Assembly: GCA_043747875.1 (NCBI GenBank)
Contig: JAYTOI010000173.1
Coordinates: forward strand, 26,204 to 90,203
Length of the DNA: 64,000 nucleotides
DNA from: CADEED01 sp043747875
GTDB lineage: Bacteria; Pseudomonadota; Gammaproteobacteria; Steroidobacterales; Steroidobacteraceae
Direction: 5' to 3'
Shown in pieces: positions 26,274 through 34,880 of this stretch. Position 1 is the stretch's first letter. Every line of letters begins with the position of its first letter. The translations under genes were made by a program, and so were the position numbers. The notes under the pieces are model-generated. The model ran no database searches and was not told the DNA's origin. It was given only the letters and a program-made list of their open reading frames with translations.

Positions 26274-27362
26274 CTACCGCTTTTCAAACAGGTAATGCGA
26301 CACAAGCCACTCGCGGCCGCCGTCATATCCCCACAGTTCCGCGCACGCCATGAAAAACACGCGCCAATACACCCACCAGCGCCGCGCCTGACGGTCCCCA
26401 TAGGTGCGCGCGAGCACGGGCATCAGCGCATCCCGATTCCGGTCCATGTTCTGCAGCCACGCCTCGCTGGTGAGCTGGTAGTGCCAGCCGGGAACCTGCC
26501 AGTGATCGACGAGCACCACGCTGCGTTGGAAATACAGCAGCAGGTCGTCGCTTGGCATGATGCCGCCCGTGAAGAAGTAGCGCGCCATCCAGTCCGTCTC
26601 GTCGCGCACCTCGAAGGGGTACGCGAAGCGGTTGTGCGTGAAGAGGTGAACAAAGAGCGTAGCGGTCGGCGCCATCCACGATGCGACGCGCTCGAGCAGC
26701 GTGTCGTAGTTGCGCATGTGCTCGAACATCTCGACCGACACGACGCGGTCGAATTGCGTCCCCTGCGGAAACGACAGTACGTTTACGTCGCAGGTGACCA
26801 CCTCGAGATTGCGCAAGCCGCGGGCGCTCGCCGCCGCGTCGATGTGCTCCTTCTGCGTGCGGGAGTTGGACACCGCGGTGATGCGTGCGTTCGGATAGTG
26901 AGAGGCCATCCACAGGCTCAAACTACCCCAGCCGCAGCCGAGCTCGAGGACGCGCTCGCCGTCGGCCAGCCGCGCACGCTCGCAGGTCAGCGCCAGCATG
27001 CGCGCCTCGGCGGCGTCCAGATACTCGGCCGCGCGCGCCCTGGACGGTGCGCCGTCATCGGCACCGGAGGTCCGGCCTGAAGTCGAAAAATAGCAGCTCG
27101 AATATTTCAGGTGCTTGCCGAGCACGCGCCGGTAGAACTCCGTCGGTACCTCGTAGTGCTGCTCGTTGGCCGCCGCGGTCTCGATGGCCACCGGGCTTGC
27201 GCCCAGCGTGCGGATGAACTCGCGCATGCGCAGTTGCTGCAGCTCGGGATCGCGCTGGTCCTCCTCCTCGAGGCGCGCGCCGAGCAGCGCGCGAATGCGG
27301 CGGCGGATCAGGAAATCGGGCACGAGATCGCGCTCGAGCAGCTTCATGGCGAGAGAGGTCAT
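26274..27362 (-). CDS. Cyclopropane-fatty-acyl-phospholipid synthase-family methyltransferase
   Basis: A 362-residue SAM-dependent methyltransferase. Family marks are the N-terminal HYEVPTEFYRRVLGKHLKYSSCYF, the SAM-binding loop VLELGCGWGSLSLWMA, the motif TAVSNSRTQKEHID and the region SVEMFEHMRNYDTLL. The C-terminal region FFTGGIMPSDDLL is typical of the CFA-synthase-like group, whose members modify lipid acyl chains. Whether this one makes cyclopropane rings is uncertain. It is translationally coupled to the DUF2062 gene: the start codon overlaps that gene's stop (27359-27362, ATGA). Confidence 0.92.
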   Translation of the reverse strand: MTSLAMKLLERDLVPDFLIRRRIRALLGARLEEEDQRDPELQQLRMREFIRTLGASPVAIETAAANEQHYEVPTEFYRRVLGKHLKYSSCYFSTSGRTSGADDGAPSRARAAEYLDAAEARMLALTCERARLADGERVLELGCGWGSLSLWMASHYPNARITAVSNSRTQKEHIDAAASARGLRNLEVVTCDVNVLSFPQGTQFDRVVSVEMFEHMRNYDTLLERVASWMAPTATLFVHLFTHNRFAYPFEVRDETDWMARYFFTGGIMPSDDLLLYFQRSVVLVDHWQVPGWHYQLTSEAWLQNMDRNRDALMPVLARTYGDRQARRWWVYWRVFFMACAELWGYDGGREWLVSHYLFEKR

Positions 27363-27844
27363 CGGACACCGATTGTGGGTTTGGTGTGTAAGGGAAGGAG
27401 GCCGCGCAACGCCGGCTCGAACCCGCGTGCCAGCACGAAGGCCAGCAGCGGTGCGACCAGCAGCCAGCCGAGCGTCGCGTGCACGATGGCGGTGGCGAGT
27501 ATTCGCACCGCTTCGAAGCCGCCGTGGGACAAGAGCGCGAGGCCGGATTCGAGCGTCACCGGGAAACGCGGCGCGGCGGTCAGCAGCTCGCCGAAGCGCA
27601 GGAACGGAATGATCAGCATCAGCTGCAGCGGCGTCAGCAGGTAGTTCACGAGCTGGATCGCGGGCAGGTTGAGCCGCAGCGCGAGCGCCACGATCGCGCA
27701 CAGCACCGTCGAGACGCCGAGCACCGGCACGATGCCGATGGTGACTCCGAGCGCGAGGCTCAGGGCCAGTTCGCGTGGCGTCGCGCCGGCGCGCAACAGC
27801 CGGATCAGCGGGTCGACGAGGCGGCGTTGCAGGAACCCATTCAT
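27359..27844 (-). CDS. DUF2062 membrane protein
   Basis: A 161-residue integral membrane protein. It has the DUF2062 core (ELALSLALGVTIGIVPVLG, NLPAIQLVNYLLTPLQLMLI) and a last hydrophobic segment (ATLGWLLVAPLLAFVLARGF). The family's function is not established; members often sit beside glycosyltransferase or lipid-modifying genes, as here beside the CFA-like methyltransferase, with which it shares an ATGA overlap. The start at 27844 was chosen because the open frame upstream of it lacks hydrophobic or family character. Confidence 0.88.
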   Translation of the reverse strand: MNGFLQRRLVDPLIRLLRAGATPRELALSLALGVTIGIVPVLGVSTVLCAIVALALRLNLPAIQLVNYLLTPLQLMLIIPFLRFGELLTAAPRFPVTLESGLALLSHGGFEAVRILATAIVHATLGWLLVAPLLAFVLARGFEPALRGLLPLHTKPTIGVR

Positions 27845-27867
27845 TCGAGACTCAGGCACCCGCGACC

Positions 27868-28212
27868 CTAAGGATTCCGGTCCGACAGCAGCAGGCCCAT
27901 CGAGTCGTCCGGCCCCAGTCGCGCCAATTGGCGCAGCATGTAGGCCGCCATTGCGATGTTGCCGAGAAGCATGATGCCTACGAACCACGTCACGCGCGGC
28001 AACGCGCGCATCTCCTTCCAGAGCACCCAGACGTAGAACGTGATGAACCCATAGTAGGCGTCGACCAGCGTCGCGATGGTCCAGAGGTTGTCAGGCGCGG
28101 TGGTCAGACCGCCCCAATCGAGCACCGACTGCTGCGTGCTCACCCAGATGGTCCAGCCGGCGAGCGACACGAGGATGAATGCGAACAGCAGCTGCAAGCG
28201 GCGTTTGTGCAT
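27868..28212 (-). CDS. Small four-helix membrane protein, DUF1475-like
   Basis: A 114-residue protein with three to four hydrophobic segments: LQLLFAFILVSLAGWTIWV, ATLVDAYYGFITFYVWVLW, WFVGIMLLGNIAMAAYML. The charged pair between helices (LVDAYYGF ... LWKEMRALP) resembles DUF1475/DUF2834-type small membrane proteins; function unknown. The ATG at 28212 starts right at the basic n-region MHKRRLQ. It lies upstream of, and co-directional with, DUF2062 and the methyltransferase, with a 23-base gap, so the three may form one operon. Confidence 0.72.
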   Translation of the reverse strand: MHKRRLQLLFAFILVSLAGWTIWVSTQQSVLDWGGLTTAPDNLWTIATLVDAYYGFITFYVWVLWKEMRALPRVTWFVGIMLLGNIAMAAYMLRQLARLGPDDSMGLLLSDRNP

Positions 28213-28350
28213 CGCGGCGTTCCGATGTGGGGTACCTGCCCAGACTACGACCACGGTGGGGTCTTGGATGCAGCGCGCGGGTGCGCCACTCTCCTACAAA
28301 TAAGGCGCCACGGTTTTGCGATGATTTGCCGTTCACAAGGAGCCTTTAGA

Positions 28351-28902
28351 ATGCCCAAGCAAATCGGTTACATCGTCGGCAGCCTCCGCAAGGATTCGAT
28401 CAATCGCAAACTCGTCACCGCGTTGGTAAAGCTCGCGCCCGCGGATTTCACCCTCAAGGAGCTCAAGATCGGCGACCTGCCGCTGTACAATCAGGACGAT
28501 GATTCGAACCAGGGGCCGCAGGTGCAGCGGCTCAAAAGCGAGCTGCGCGCGGTGGACGCCGTGATCTTCGCGACCCCCGAATACAACCGCTCCATACCGG
28601 GAGTGCTCAAGAACGCGCTCGATCACGCCTCGCGCCCGTACGGGCAGAGTGCGTGGCAGGGAAAACCGGCGGGTATCATCGGCGCGTCGGTCGGTGCGGT
28701 CGGCAGCGCGGTGGCGCAATCGCACTTGCGCGGCATCCTGGGCTATCTCGACATGCCGACGCTTGGCTCGCCCGAGGCTTATTTTCACGTGAAGGATGGT
28801 TTCTTCGACGACGCGGGGAACATCGGAAACCCCGAGACCCGGAAATTCCTGCACGGGTGGATGGACAAGTACGTCGTGTGGGTGAAGCGCCTCACCGGCT
28901 GA
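28351..28902 (+). CDS. NADPH-dependent FMN reductase
   Basis: A 183-residue flavodoxin-like oxidoreductase reducing FMN, quinones or chromate with NAD(P)H. The FMN phosphate loop is GSLRKDSINRKL. The second signature is PEYNRSIPGVLKNALDHASR, the hallmark of the SsuE/ChrR-type reductases. GIIGASVGAVGSAVAQ contributes to the FMN site. AAGGAG at 28338-28343 is an ideal ribosome binding site for the ATG at 28351. There is no signal peptide, so it acts in the cytoplasm. The divergent position relative to the membrane protein at 27868 gives it its own promoter. Confidence 0.94.
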   Translation: MPKQIGYIVGSLRKDSINRKLVTALVKLAPADFTLKELKIGDLPLYNQDDDSNQGPQVQRLKSELRAVDAVIFATPEYNRSIPGVLKNALDHASRPYGQSAWQGKPAGIIGASVGAVGSAVAQSHLRGILGYLDMPTLGSPEAYFHVKDGFFDDAGNIGNPETRKFLHGWMDKYVVWVKRLTG

Positions 28903-28928
28903 TAAATGCGCAAGGGAGATATTCGAAG

Positions 28929-30497
28929 ATGCGAAAATTGACAACGGTCGCGATCATCGCGGGCCTCCTCTGGGTGGTGCAGGCGGCGCCTGCGGGCGCG
29001 CAGAACATCGAGTGGAAATTCGCCGGTGACTATCCGGGCGCCGACATCGGCGCGAAGGTCATGGCGGCGGTCGCGGATTTGCCGCCTTCGGGCGGTCTCG
29101 TGCGCCTTCCGTGCGGCCTGCACGACTTCACGACGCCGATCGTGCTGACGACCAATATCACGCTCGAAGGCTGTGGCAACGGCTACTTCGGACGTTTCGG
29201 AACGCGCCTGCTGTGGACCGGCGCGGGCGGAACCCTGATCCGGCTGACTGGCGGCCACGTCACGGCCCACATCCGGAATTTTTCCATCGACAATATCGGC
29301 TCGGCTGAGGTGGCGATCGACATCGACGACGACGCCGTGAGCAGCACGGTCGAGTCGATCACCGTGCGGCCGCAGATTGGATTCTCCGTCGCATGCGTCC
29401 GCATCGGCTACGCCGGCTCGGTGGTCGACATCACCCTGCGCGACGTCTACTGCCGCAACAACCGCATCGGGCTGCTTGCGCTGCACGTCAACGGCCACCT
29501 CGTGATCGACCATTCGCGCTTCAAGCAGAATCTCGAGCACGAGGCAGTGTTCGGCACCGACTCCACGTTCGTCTACTCGCTGCATTCGTTCGGCTCGCTC
29601 TACGAGGCGCGCCGCGATCACACCGCGGTCGTGCTCAACCGCGTCGCTGGCGGCACCTTCGTCGGCGACTATTTCGAGCACGGCGGCAACGGCTACGCAC
29701 TCGAGATCCCATCGACGGCGCATTCGGCCAACGGCATCTCGATCTCGGACTCCTATTTCGCGAGCGATGGCGACTCGACCGCGGCGATCCGCGTAAACAA
29801 CCCGGCGGCGTTCCTCAGTGTCACGAGCTCGCGCTTCGATGGATATGTGACGCGTGCCGTCGCCGTCCAGAACGACGCGGCCGCGCGCGTGCTCTTCATC
29901 GGCAACGACCTGCCTTTCTCCGGCGCGCGCGAAACGTCCAACATCGCCGGCGTAACCTCCTTCTCCAACTCCGCCGCGAACGTGCCGAACCCCGACGCGC
30001 GCTTCCCCGACAACATCGTGGCCGGGCGGCAGTTGCAATCGAACGCGCCACGCGGCGTGGCGCCACTCGTGGTCACCTCCGATGCGCGGGTCGCGAATCT
30101 CAATGCGGATCTGCTCGATGGCCGCGACTGGGGCTCGCCGGGAGGGATCGGCGTGGCCGCGCCCGCGCTGGGCAGTTTCACGGCGCTCGAGGCGTCGAGT
30201 CTGCGCGTCGGCGGCGGTACCCAGATCCGCCAGCACCTGTCCAGCGTGACGACGCTCGATTTCGGCGCTTGGACGGGCGTGGGCTGCCAGATCCGCGCGA
30301 TCGCGTTCGCGAACGCGGCAGATGGCGACTCGATCGTGCTCGGCGTTCCCGGGGCGCTCGCGCAGATCGCGGACGTCCAGTACACCGCATTCGTCGCGGG
30401 GCCCGGCGCCGTCACGATTCGCGCTTGCAAGGCGACGACGGGCGGCACCGCCGACCCGCGGCCCGCTGCGCTGCGCGTCGACCTGTGGAAACATTGA
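28929..30497 (+). CDS. Secreted right-handed beta-helix protein with tailspike-like C-terminus
   Basis: A 522-residue protein with a Sec signal (MRKLTTVAIIAGLLWVVQAA, cleavage near AGA-Q). The opening mature sequence (ADIGAKVMAAVADLPPSGG, GLVRLPCGLHDFTTPIVL) is the pectate-lyase/tailspike pattern found at the start of beta-helices. Repeating strand turns follow (ITLEGCGNG, DITLRDVYCRNN, ISISDSYFASDGDST, VTSSRFDGYV). Near residue 390 NLNADLLDGRDWGS resembles the NADxLDG linkers of phage tail fibres, and ALGSFTALEASSLRVGG resembles fibre-shaft repeats. It could be a polysaccharide-binding or -cleaving surface protein. It follows the FMN reductase by 26 bases, but nothing suggests a shared job. 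Confidence 0.85.
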   Translation: MRKLTTVAIIAGLLWVVQAAPAGAQNIEWKFAGDYPGADIGAKVMAAVADLPPSGGLVRLPCGLHDFTTPIVLTTNITLEGCGNGYFGRFGTRLLWTGAGGTLIRLTGGHVTAHIRNFSIDNIGSAEVAIDIDDDAVSSTVESITVRPQIGFSVACVRIGYAGSVVDITLRDVYCRNNRIGLLALHVNGHLVIDHSRFKQNLEHEAVFGTDSTFVYSLHSFGSLYEARRDHTAVVLNRVAGGTFVGDYFEHGGNGYALEIPSTAHSANGISISDSYFASDGDSTAAIRVNNPAAFLSVTSSRFDGYVTRAVAVQNDAAARVLFIGNDLPFSGARETSNIAGVTSFSNSAANVPNPDARFPDNIVAGRQLQSNAPRGVAPLVVTSDARVANLNADLLDGRDWGSPGGIGVAAPALGSFTALEASSLRVGGGTQIRQHLSSVTTLDFGAWTGVGCQIRAIAFANAADGDSIVLGVPGALAQIADVQYTAFVAGPGAVTIRACKATTGGTADPRPAALRVDLWKH

Positions 30498-30606
30498 GGC
30501 GCGTCTTCCCGGCCGCGCGCTTGTTAGGGCGGACCTCGAGCGTGCGCGCATCGATCCAGGCGAGCCCCGGGACGACCGCGCGACAGTTCTTGTTAAGCTC
30601 GCGCGC

Positions 30607-31326
30607 GTGAGCACCACACCTCGAATAGCGCTCGTCGCCGGCGCCACCGGCCTGGTCGGCGGACTGCTTCTCAACCTGCTGCTGGGCGAATCCGACTATG
30701 CGCGCGTCTATGCGCTGACGCGCCGGCCGCTGGGCAAGGAGCATCCGAAGCTGGCGAATCGCACGGTGACCTTCCAGAAGCTGGCAGATCAGCTCAAGGG
30801 GCTCACCGCCCACGATGCGTTCTGCGCCCTCGGCACGACCATCGCGGACGCCGGATCGCAAGAGGCCTTCCGCGCGGTGGACGTCGACGCGGTGCTGTAC
30901 TTCGCGCGCGCGGCACGCGCCGCCCGGGTTACCCGCTTCGTCGTCGTGTCGTCGGTGGGCGCGAGCTCGAGCTCGAAGAAGTTCTATCTACGCACCAAGG
31001 GCGAGATGGAAGAGGCGGTGTCGGATCTCGGCTTCACCTCGGTCGACATCCTGCAGCCGAGCTTGTTGTTAGGCCCGCGCAAGTCGGTGCGGCCGCTCGA
31101 GATCACCGGCCGCATCTTCGCGCCGCTGCTCAATCCGATGCTCACCGGCGCGCGCGAGGCTTATCGCGCGATCCCGGCCGAGATCGTGGCGCGCGCGATG
31201 CTCGGCGCATCGCGCCGCGGGGGGCGTGGCATTTATCGCTACTCCTACGGTGCGATCCGGCAGCTCGCCGAAATCCGTCCGCCCCAAACAGTCGCGCCGC
31301 AAAGCCCCAAAAAGCAGCCTGCCTGA
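30607..31326 (+). CDS. NAD(P)-binding atypical SDR (HTATIP2-like)
   Basis: A 239-residue Rossmann-fold protein starting at the GTG at 30607. The dinucleotide loop is VAGATGLVGGLL. It also has VYALTRRPLG after the second strand, FCALGTTIADAGSQEAF, VVVSSVGASSSSKKFYLRTKGEME (the SxnK region that replaces the classical YxxxK) and LQPSLLLGPR. These are marks of atypical short-chain dehydrogenases of the HTATIP2/NmrA-like group, which often sense NAD(P)H rather than catalyse. There is no signal peptide. The upstream frame continues into the previous gene's end without family character. Confidence 0.9.
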   Translation: MSTTPRIALVAGATGLVGGLLLNLLLGESDYARVYALTRRPLGKEHPKLANRTVTFQKLADQLKGLTAHDAFCALGTTIADAGSQEAFRAVDVDAVLYFARAARAARVTRFVVVSSVGASSSSKKFYLRTKGEMEEAVSDLGFTSVDILQPSLLLGPRKSVRPLEITGRIFAPLLNPMLTGAREAYRAIPAEIVARAMLGASRRGGRGIYRYSYGAIRQLAEIRPPQTVAPQSPKKQPA

Positions 31327-31458
31327 GGTGAACGGCTGCGGCACCCGGCCGCAACCGTGACGCGCCGCGCATTTGCCCGGCCGCGCATTCCGTACAGTCC
31401 GGCCGACAAGGGAACCCACCAGCAAACGTTGCATGGACGCAACGGGTCTCGAATCGGA

Positions 31459-33999
31459 ATGAGCGCCAGCCCATACAGCTCGGTTTTGCGCAGCAGCCTC
31501 ACGCGTCGACTGTGGCTGATCATTTCGCTCGCCATTCTTTTGCCAGTGAGTCTCGCCGTGCTCGCGCGCTGGTTCGAAGCCGAAGAGCGTCGCGCCTCGC
31601 TGCAGAACCAGGAGCTCACCGCGCTCGCGCGCGAAAAGGCTTCCTCGCTGCTGTTCAATTCAGAAGGCGTGCCCGAGGACTACGCGGGCGGTCTCGACGG
31701 CCGCTATCTGGTCGTGCTCGATGGCGCGGGAGGCGCGCGCTTCAGCTCGAGCCCCGTGCCCGAAGAGCTGGTGCAGTTGTTCGCGCGGCGCGCGCAGCAT
31801 TCGATCGGCGCGCCCGGCGGCACGACCATCCTCGCCTGGTACGCGTCGGGTCGCGAGTGGCGTGGCGCGATGACGTACGTACCGCCGACGCGGTCCGGCG
31901 ATCTGCTGGCGGCGAACACCGTCGTGGTGTTCGCGCCCGAGGCGACTTTCGGCGCGACGTTCTCGGAGCTCGCGCCCGGCGCGCTGGGCCTCGCGGTGCT
32001 CGCCATCGTCATGGCGTTCGCGGTGGCCGCGATCATCTGCGAGCGCTATCTACCGCCGCTGCGCGCGCTGCAGCGCGGCATCATGCGGCTGCGCGAGCGG
32101 CGCTTCGAGACGCTGCCGCGATTCAGCGTCGAGGAGTTCGCGCCGCTCGAGCGCGAGTTCAACCTGACGTCTCTGTCCTTGCAGCGCGACTGGCGCGCGT
32201 TCGAGGTGCTCGGCGAAGTGGACCGCGCATTGCTCGCGGCCAGCGAGATCGATCGCGCGCTCGACACGATACTGCCGAAATTCCGCGAGCTGACGCGCGC
32301 CCAGACAGTAGGTGTCGTGCTGCTCGATCCCACGGCGCCCGTCCATGGCCGCCTCTTCATGGCCTCCCTCGGCAGCGACGATTTGCCCGTGCAGCGCGTC
32401 ACCTTCGACCTTGCCATGATCGCCACCGTCCGCGAGGCGCCCGAGGGGCTCACGGTCGCGCGCATCGAAGAATCCCGGCATGGCTTCCTTATCTCCATGC
32501 GCGATGCGGGCGCAGAGTTCTTCTGGCTGTGGCCGGTGCTCGACGAAGAGCGGGTATCTGCCATGCTGATTGTCGGGTATCACGGAGAGCCGTCGCGCGA
32601 CGCCGCGGTCGCCGATTACGGCGCGGCGTTCGCCGAGCGCCTGCGCGCCGCATTGTCGAACAGCGCGCGCGACGAGCGGCTGTATCGCCAGGCGCACTAC
32701 GATCCGCTGACGCAACTGCCGAACCGCGCGCTGTTCCGCGACCGGCTGGCGCAGGAGCTCGCGGCGGCCGCGACCGGCCTCACGCACGGCGCGCTCCTGT
32801 ACGTCGATCTCGATCACTTCAAGCGCGTCAACGACACGTTCGGCCATCCGGCCGGCGACCAATTGCTCTCCATCGTCGGGCACCGGCTCAAGGCCTGCAC
32901 GAAGGAGGGCGACACGGTCGCGCGCCTCGGTGGTGACGAGTTCACGGTGCTGCTGCGCAATGTCGGTGGCGCCGAGACGGTGCGCAGCATCGCCGACCGC
33001 GTCATCCGCTCGCTCGCGTTGCCGGCGAACATCAGCGGCCGCGACTATCAGATGCGCGCCAGCGTGGGCATCACGCTGTTCCCCGACGACGGCGTGGATC
33101 TCGACGACGTGATACGCCAGGCCGATCTGGCGATGTATCGCGCGAAGGCGCAGGGTCGCGGACGCGCGATCTTCTTCGAGCGCGAGATGGCGCAGAGTCG
33201 TACCAGCTTCACTGACAGCGGCCTGCAGCGGGCGCTGCGACGGCGCGAGCTCTCCTTGTTCTATCAGCCGCAGTTCACGCTGGCCGACGGACGTCTGTGC
33301 GGCGTCGAGGCGCTGCTGCGCTGGCAGACGCGCTACGACGGCATCAAACTACCCGGCGAGTTCATCCCCGCGGCCGAGCATTCCGGCCTCATCACCGACA
33401 TCGGCGGCTTCGTGCTCGACTCCGCATGCGCGCAGTACGCCGAGTGGGTGCGCGCCGGCATCGCGCCGCGCGCCTTTTCGGTGAACGTCTCCGTGCAACA
33501 GTTGAAAGACGCCCACTTCGTGCGCCTGGTGCAGAACGCGCTCGAGACGCACCGCATCACTCCCGCCTCCCTCGAGCTCGAGTTCGTGGAATCCGCGCTG
33601 GCCGATGCCGAGGTCGAAGAGCCGCTCGAGGCGCTGGCGAATCTGGGCGTGAAGCTCGCGCTCGACGATTTCGGGACCGGCTATTCGTCGCTGAACTATC
33701 TGCGCCGGTATCCCGTGCACACGGTGAAACTGGATCGTTCGTTTCTGGATGAAGTCCCACAGAACGAATCTGCGGGGGCATTGGTCGAATCCGTCATCTC
33801 CATGGCGCACACACTTGGAAAACGCGTGACGGCCGAAGGCGTGGAATCGGGCGCCCAGCTCGAGTTCCTGCGCGGGCGCGGCTGCGAGGCAGCCCAGGGC
33901 TTTTATCTCGCCAGGCCCATGTCCGCGGCCGCGCTCACCGAGCTCCTGGAATCGCGCCGGCCCGGTTCGGAGATCGGCGATGTGCGTGTGGCGAGCTGA
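31459..33999 (+). CDS. Membrane GGDEF-EAL cyclic-di-GMP protein
   Basis: An 846-residue protein with both diguanylate cyclase and phosphodiesterase domains. A first membrane helix near 15-37 (LWLIISLAILLPVSLAVLA) and a second near 172-195 (ALGLAVLAIVMAFAVAAI) bracket an extracytoplasmic sensor. A HAMP-like stretch and a GAF-like region follow (to about 410). The cyclase has VNDTFGHPAGDQLL and the active GGDEF loop RLGGDEFTVLL. The EAL domain has GVEALLRWQ, ELEFVESALAD, DDFGTGYSSLNYLR and KRVTAEGVES. Both catalytic motifs are intact, so activity could go either way and be set by the sensor. ATG 31459 was chosen over the earlier frame opening, since the first helix starts soon after it. A REP-type palindrome begins at its stop codon. 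Confidence 0.95.
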   Translation: MSASPYSSVLRSSLTRRLWLIISLAILLPVSLAVLARWFEAEERRASLQNQELTALAREKASSLLFNSEGVPEDYAGGLDGRYLVVLDGAGGARFSSSPVPEELVQLFARRAQHSIGAPGGTTILAWYASGREWRGAMTYVPPTRSGDLLAANTVVVFAPEATFGATFSELAPGALGLAVLAIVMAFAVAAIICERYLPPLRALQRGIMRLRERRFETLPRFSVEEFAPLEREFNLTSLSLQRDWRAFEVLGEVDRALLAASEIDRALDTILPKFRELTRAQTVGVVLLDPTAPVHGRLFMASLGSDDLPVQRVTFDLAMIATVREAPEGLTVARIEESRHGFLISMRDAGAEFFWLWPVLDEERVSAMLIVGYHGEPSRDAAVADYGAAFAERLRAALSNSARDERLYRQAHYDPLTQLPNRALFRDRLAQELAAAATGLTHGALLYVDLDHFKRVNDTFGHPAGDQLLSIVGHRLKACTKEGDTVARLGGDEFTVLLRNVGGAETVRSIADRVIRSLALPANISGRDYQMRASVGITLFPDDGVDLDDVIRQADLAMYRAKAQGRGRAIFFEREMAQSRTSFTDSGLQRALRRRELSLFYQPQFTLADGRLCGVEALLRWQTRYDGIKLPGEFIPAAEHSGLITDIGGFVLDSACAQYAEWVRAGIAPRAFSVNVSVQQLKDAHFVRLVQNALETHRITPASLELEFVESALADAEVEEPLEALANLGVKLALDDFGTGYSSLNYLRRYPVHTVKLDRSFLDEVPQNESAGALVESVISMAHTLGKRVTAEGVESGAQLEFLRGRGCEAAQGFYLARPMSAAALTELLESRRPGSEIGDVRVAS

Positions 34000-34138
34000 A
34001 TAAAGGGGACCGATCCATTTTCAGGGAAAAGGGAACAGATCATTTTTCCTGGACCCACATCGGTGAGCCGCGGGCCGCGCGCGTGCCGAAAGATAGGTCT
34101 GTCCCCTTTTCCCTGAAAATAGATCGGTCACTTTTATT
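33999..34138. repeat. REP-type palindrome B (41-bp inverted repeat)
   Basis: Arms at 33999-34039 and 34098-34138 match as inverted copies at 37 of 41 positions, around a 58-base centre. The arms carry the run TTTTCAGGGAAAAGGG and end in AATAAAnGnGACCGATC, a pattern I associate with REP elements mobilised by RAYT (IS200-like) transposases in many proteobacteria. No such transposase gene is in the window. The element overlaps the GGDEF-EAL stop codon on the left and contains the apparent start codon and first 19 codons of the NlpC/P60 gene on the right. Confidence 0.88.
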
Positions 34139-34640
34139 CATTCTCGTCTTGCTCGTCGCAGGTTGCTCCTCGGCGCCCCCGCGATCACCGCAGCCACCTG
34201 CCACGCAGGCGTCCACCGATGGCTGGCTCGGCGGCGGCGGAATCTCGCGCGCCAGGAATCGCGGCGAAGCGCTTGCCGATTACGCGCTGAAATGGCGCGG
34301 CGTGCGTTATCGATACGGCGGCGCGACGCCCGCGGGCTTCGACTGCAGCGGACTGGTGTTCTTCTCGCATCGCGCGCTCGGCCTGACGGTGCCGCGTACG
34401 TCGCGCGATCAGGCCGACGACGCCGAGAACGTGAAGCTGCGAAAGTTGCGGCGCGGGGATCTGGTGTTCTTTCGCATCCACAGCCGCCGCGTAAATCACG
34501 TCGGCATTTACATCGGCAAACATCAGTTCGTGCACGCACCGGGTGCCGGCAAGCCGGTTACGATCGACTCGCTGGAAGACGAGTTTTATTCCGAGCGTCT
34601 CGTGGCAGCGGGTCGGTTTTGGGACCGCCCGCCTGAGTAG
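34083..34640 (+). CDS. NlpC/P60 family lipoprotein (peptidoglycan endopeptidase)
   Basis: A 185-residue cysteine peptidase that cuts peptidoglycan stem peptides. The lipoprotein signal is LLFILVLLVAGC. The catalytic domain starts with ADYALKWRGVRYRYGGATPAGFDCSGLV, with the nucleophile Cys in FDCSG. The His lies in RVNHVGIYIG, and the third polar residue should be the His of HQFVHAPG. The only plausible start before the signal is the GTG at 34083, inside the palindromic element: residues 6-19 (SVPFSLKIDRS and on) are encoded by its right arm. The native start may have been replaced or lost. No ribosome binding site is visible. Confidence 0.88.
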   Translation: MPKDRSVPFSLKIDRSLLFILVLLVAGCSSAPPRSPQPPATQASTDGWLGGGGISRARNRGEALADYALKWRGVRYRYGGATPAGFDCSGLVFFSHRALGLTVPRTSRDQADDAENVKLRKLRRGDLVFFRIHSRRVNHVGIYIGKHQFVHAPGAGKPVTIDSLEDEFYSERLVAAGRFWDRPPE

Positions 34641-34880
34641 CCGTCTCGAGATCAATATGAAGGCACCGCTCTGCAACAAAATCCGTGCCGCGTTTATGTC
34701 GAATTTTCTTGGGTTGCCTTTCTTAAATCGATGCACGAAGTCTGTTTTCTGCGACAGCGTGCTCAGTTCTGCCGTTGACCGTATATGCAGTGGTTCGCAC
34801 ACTCGCAGTGAGTGAAAGAAGGGTCGCCGTCCGGGGGAGGGATTGCGGCTTATTTGGTCGTTTCGGGGAAGTTTCATCAA
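34641..34880. other. 240-base intergenic region
   Basis: I see no gene here. It is noticeably AT-richer than its surroundings and should contain the promoter of the SPOR-like gene. The downstream frame is open back to a GTG at 34812 but lacks protein character before the ATG at 34881, where GGGGAAG nine bases upstream is an acceptable ribosome binding site. Confidence 0.5.

Noticed and set aside
28785..30674. Minus-strand open frame of 629 codons
   Set aside because: Shadow of the beta-helix gene; Arg-rich translation without motifs.
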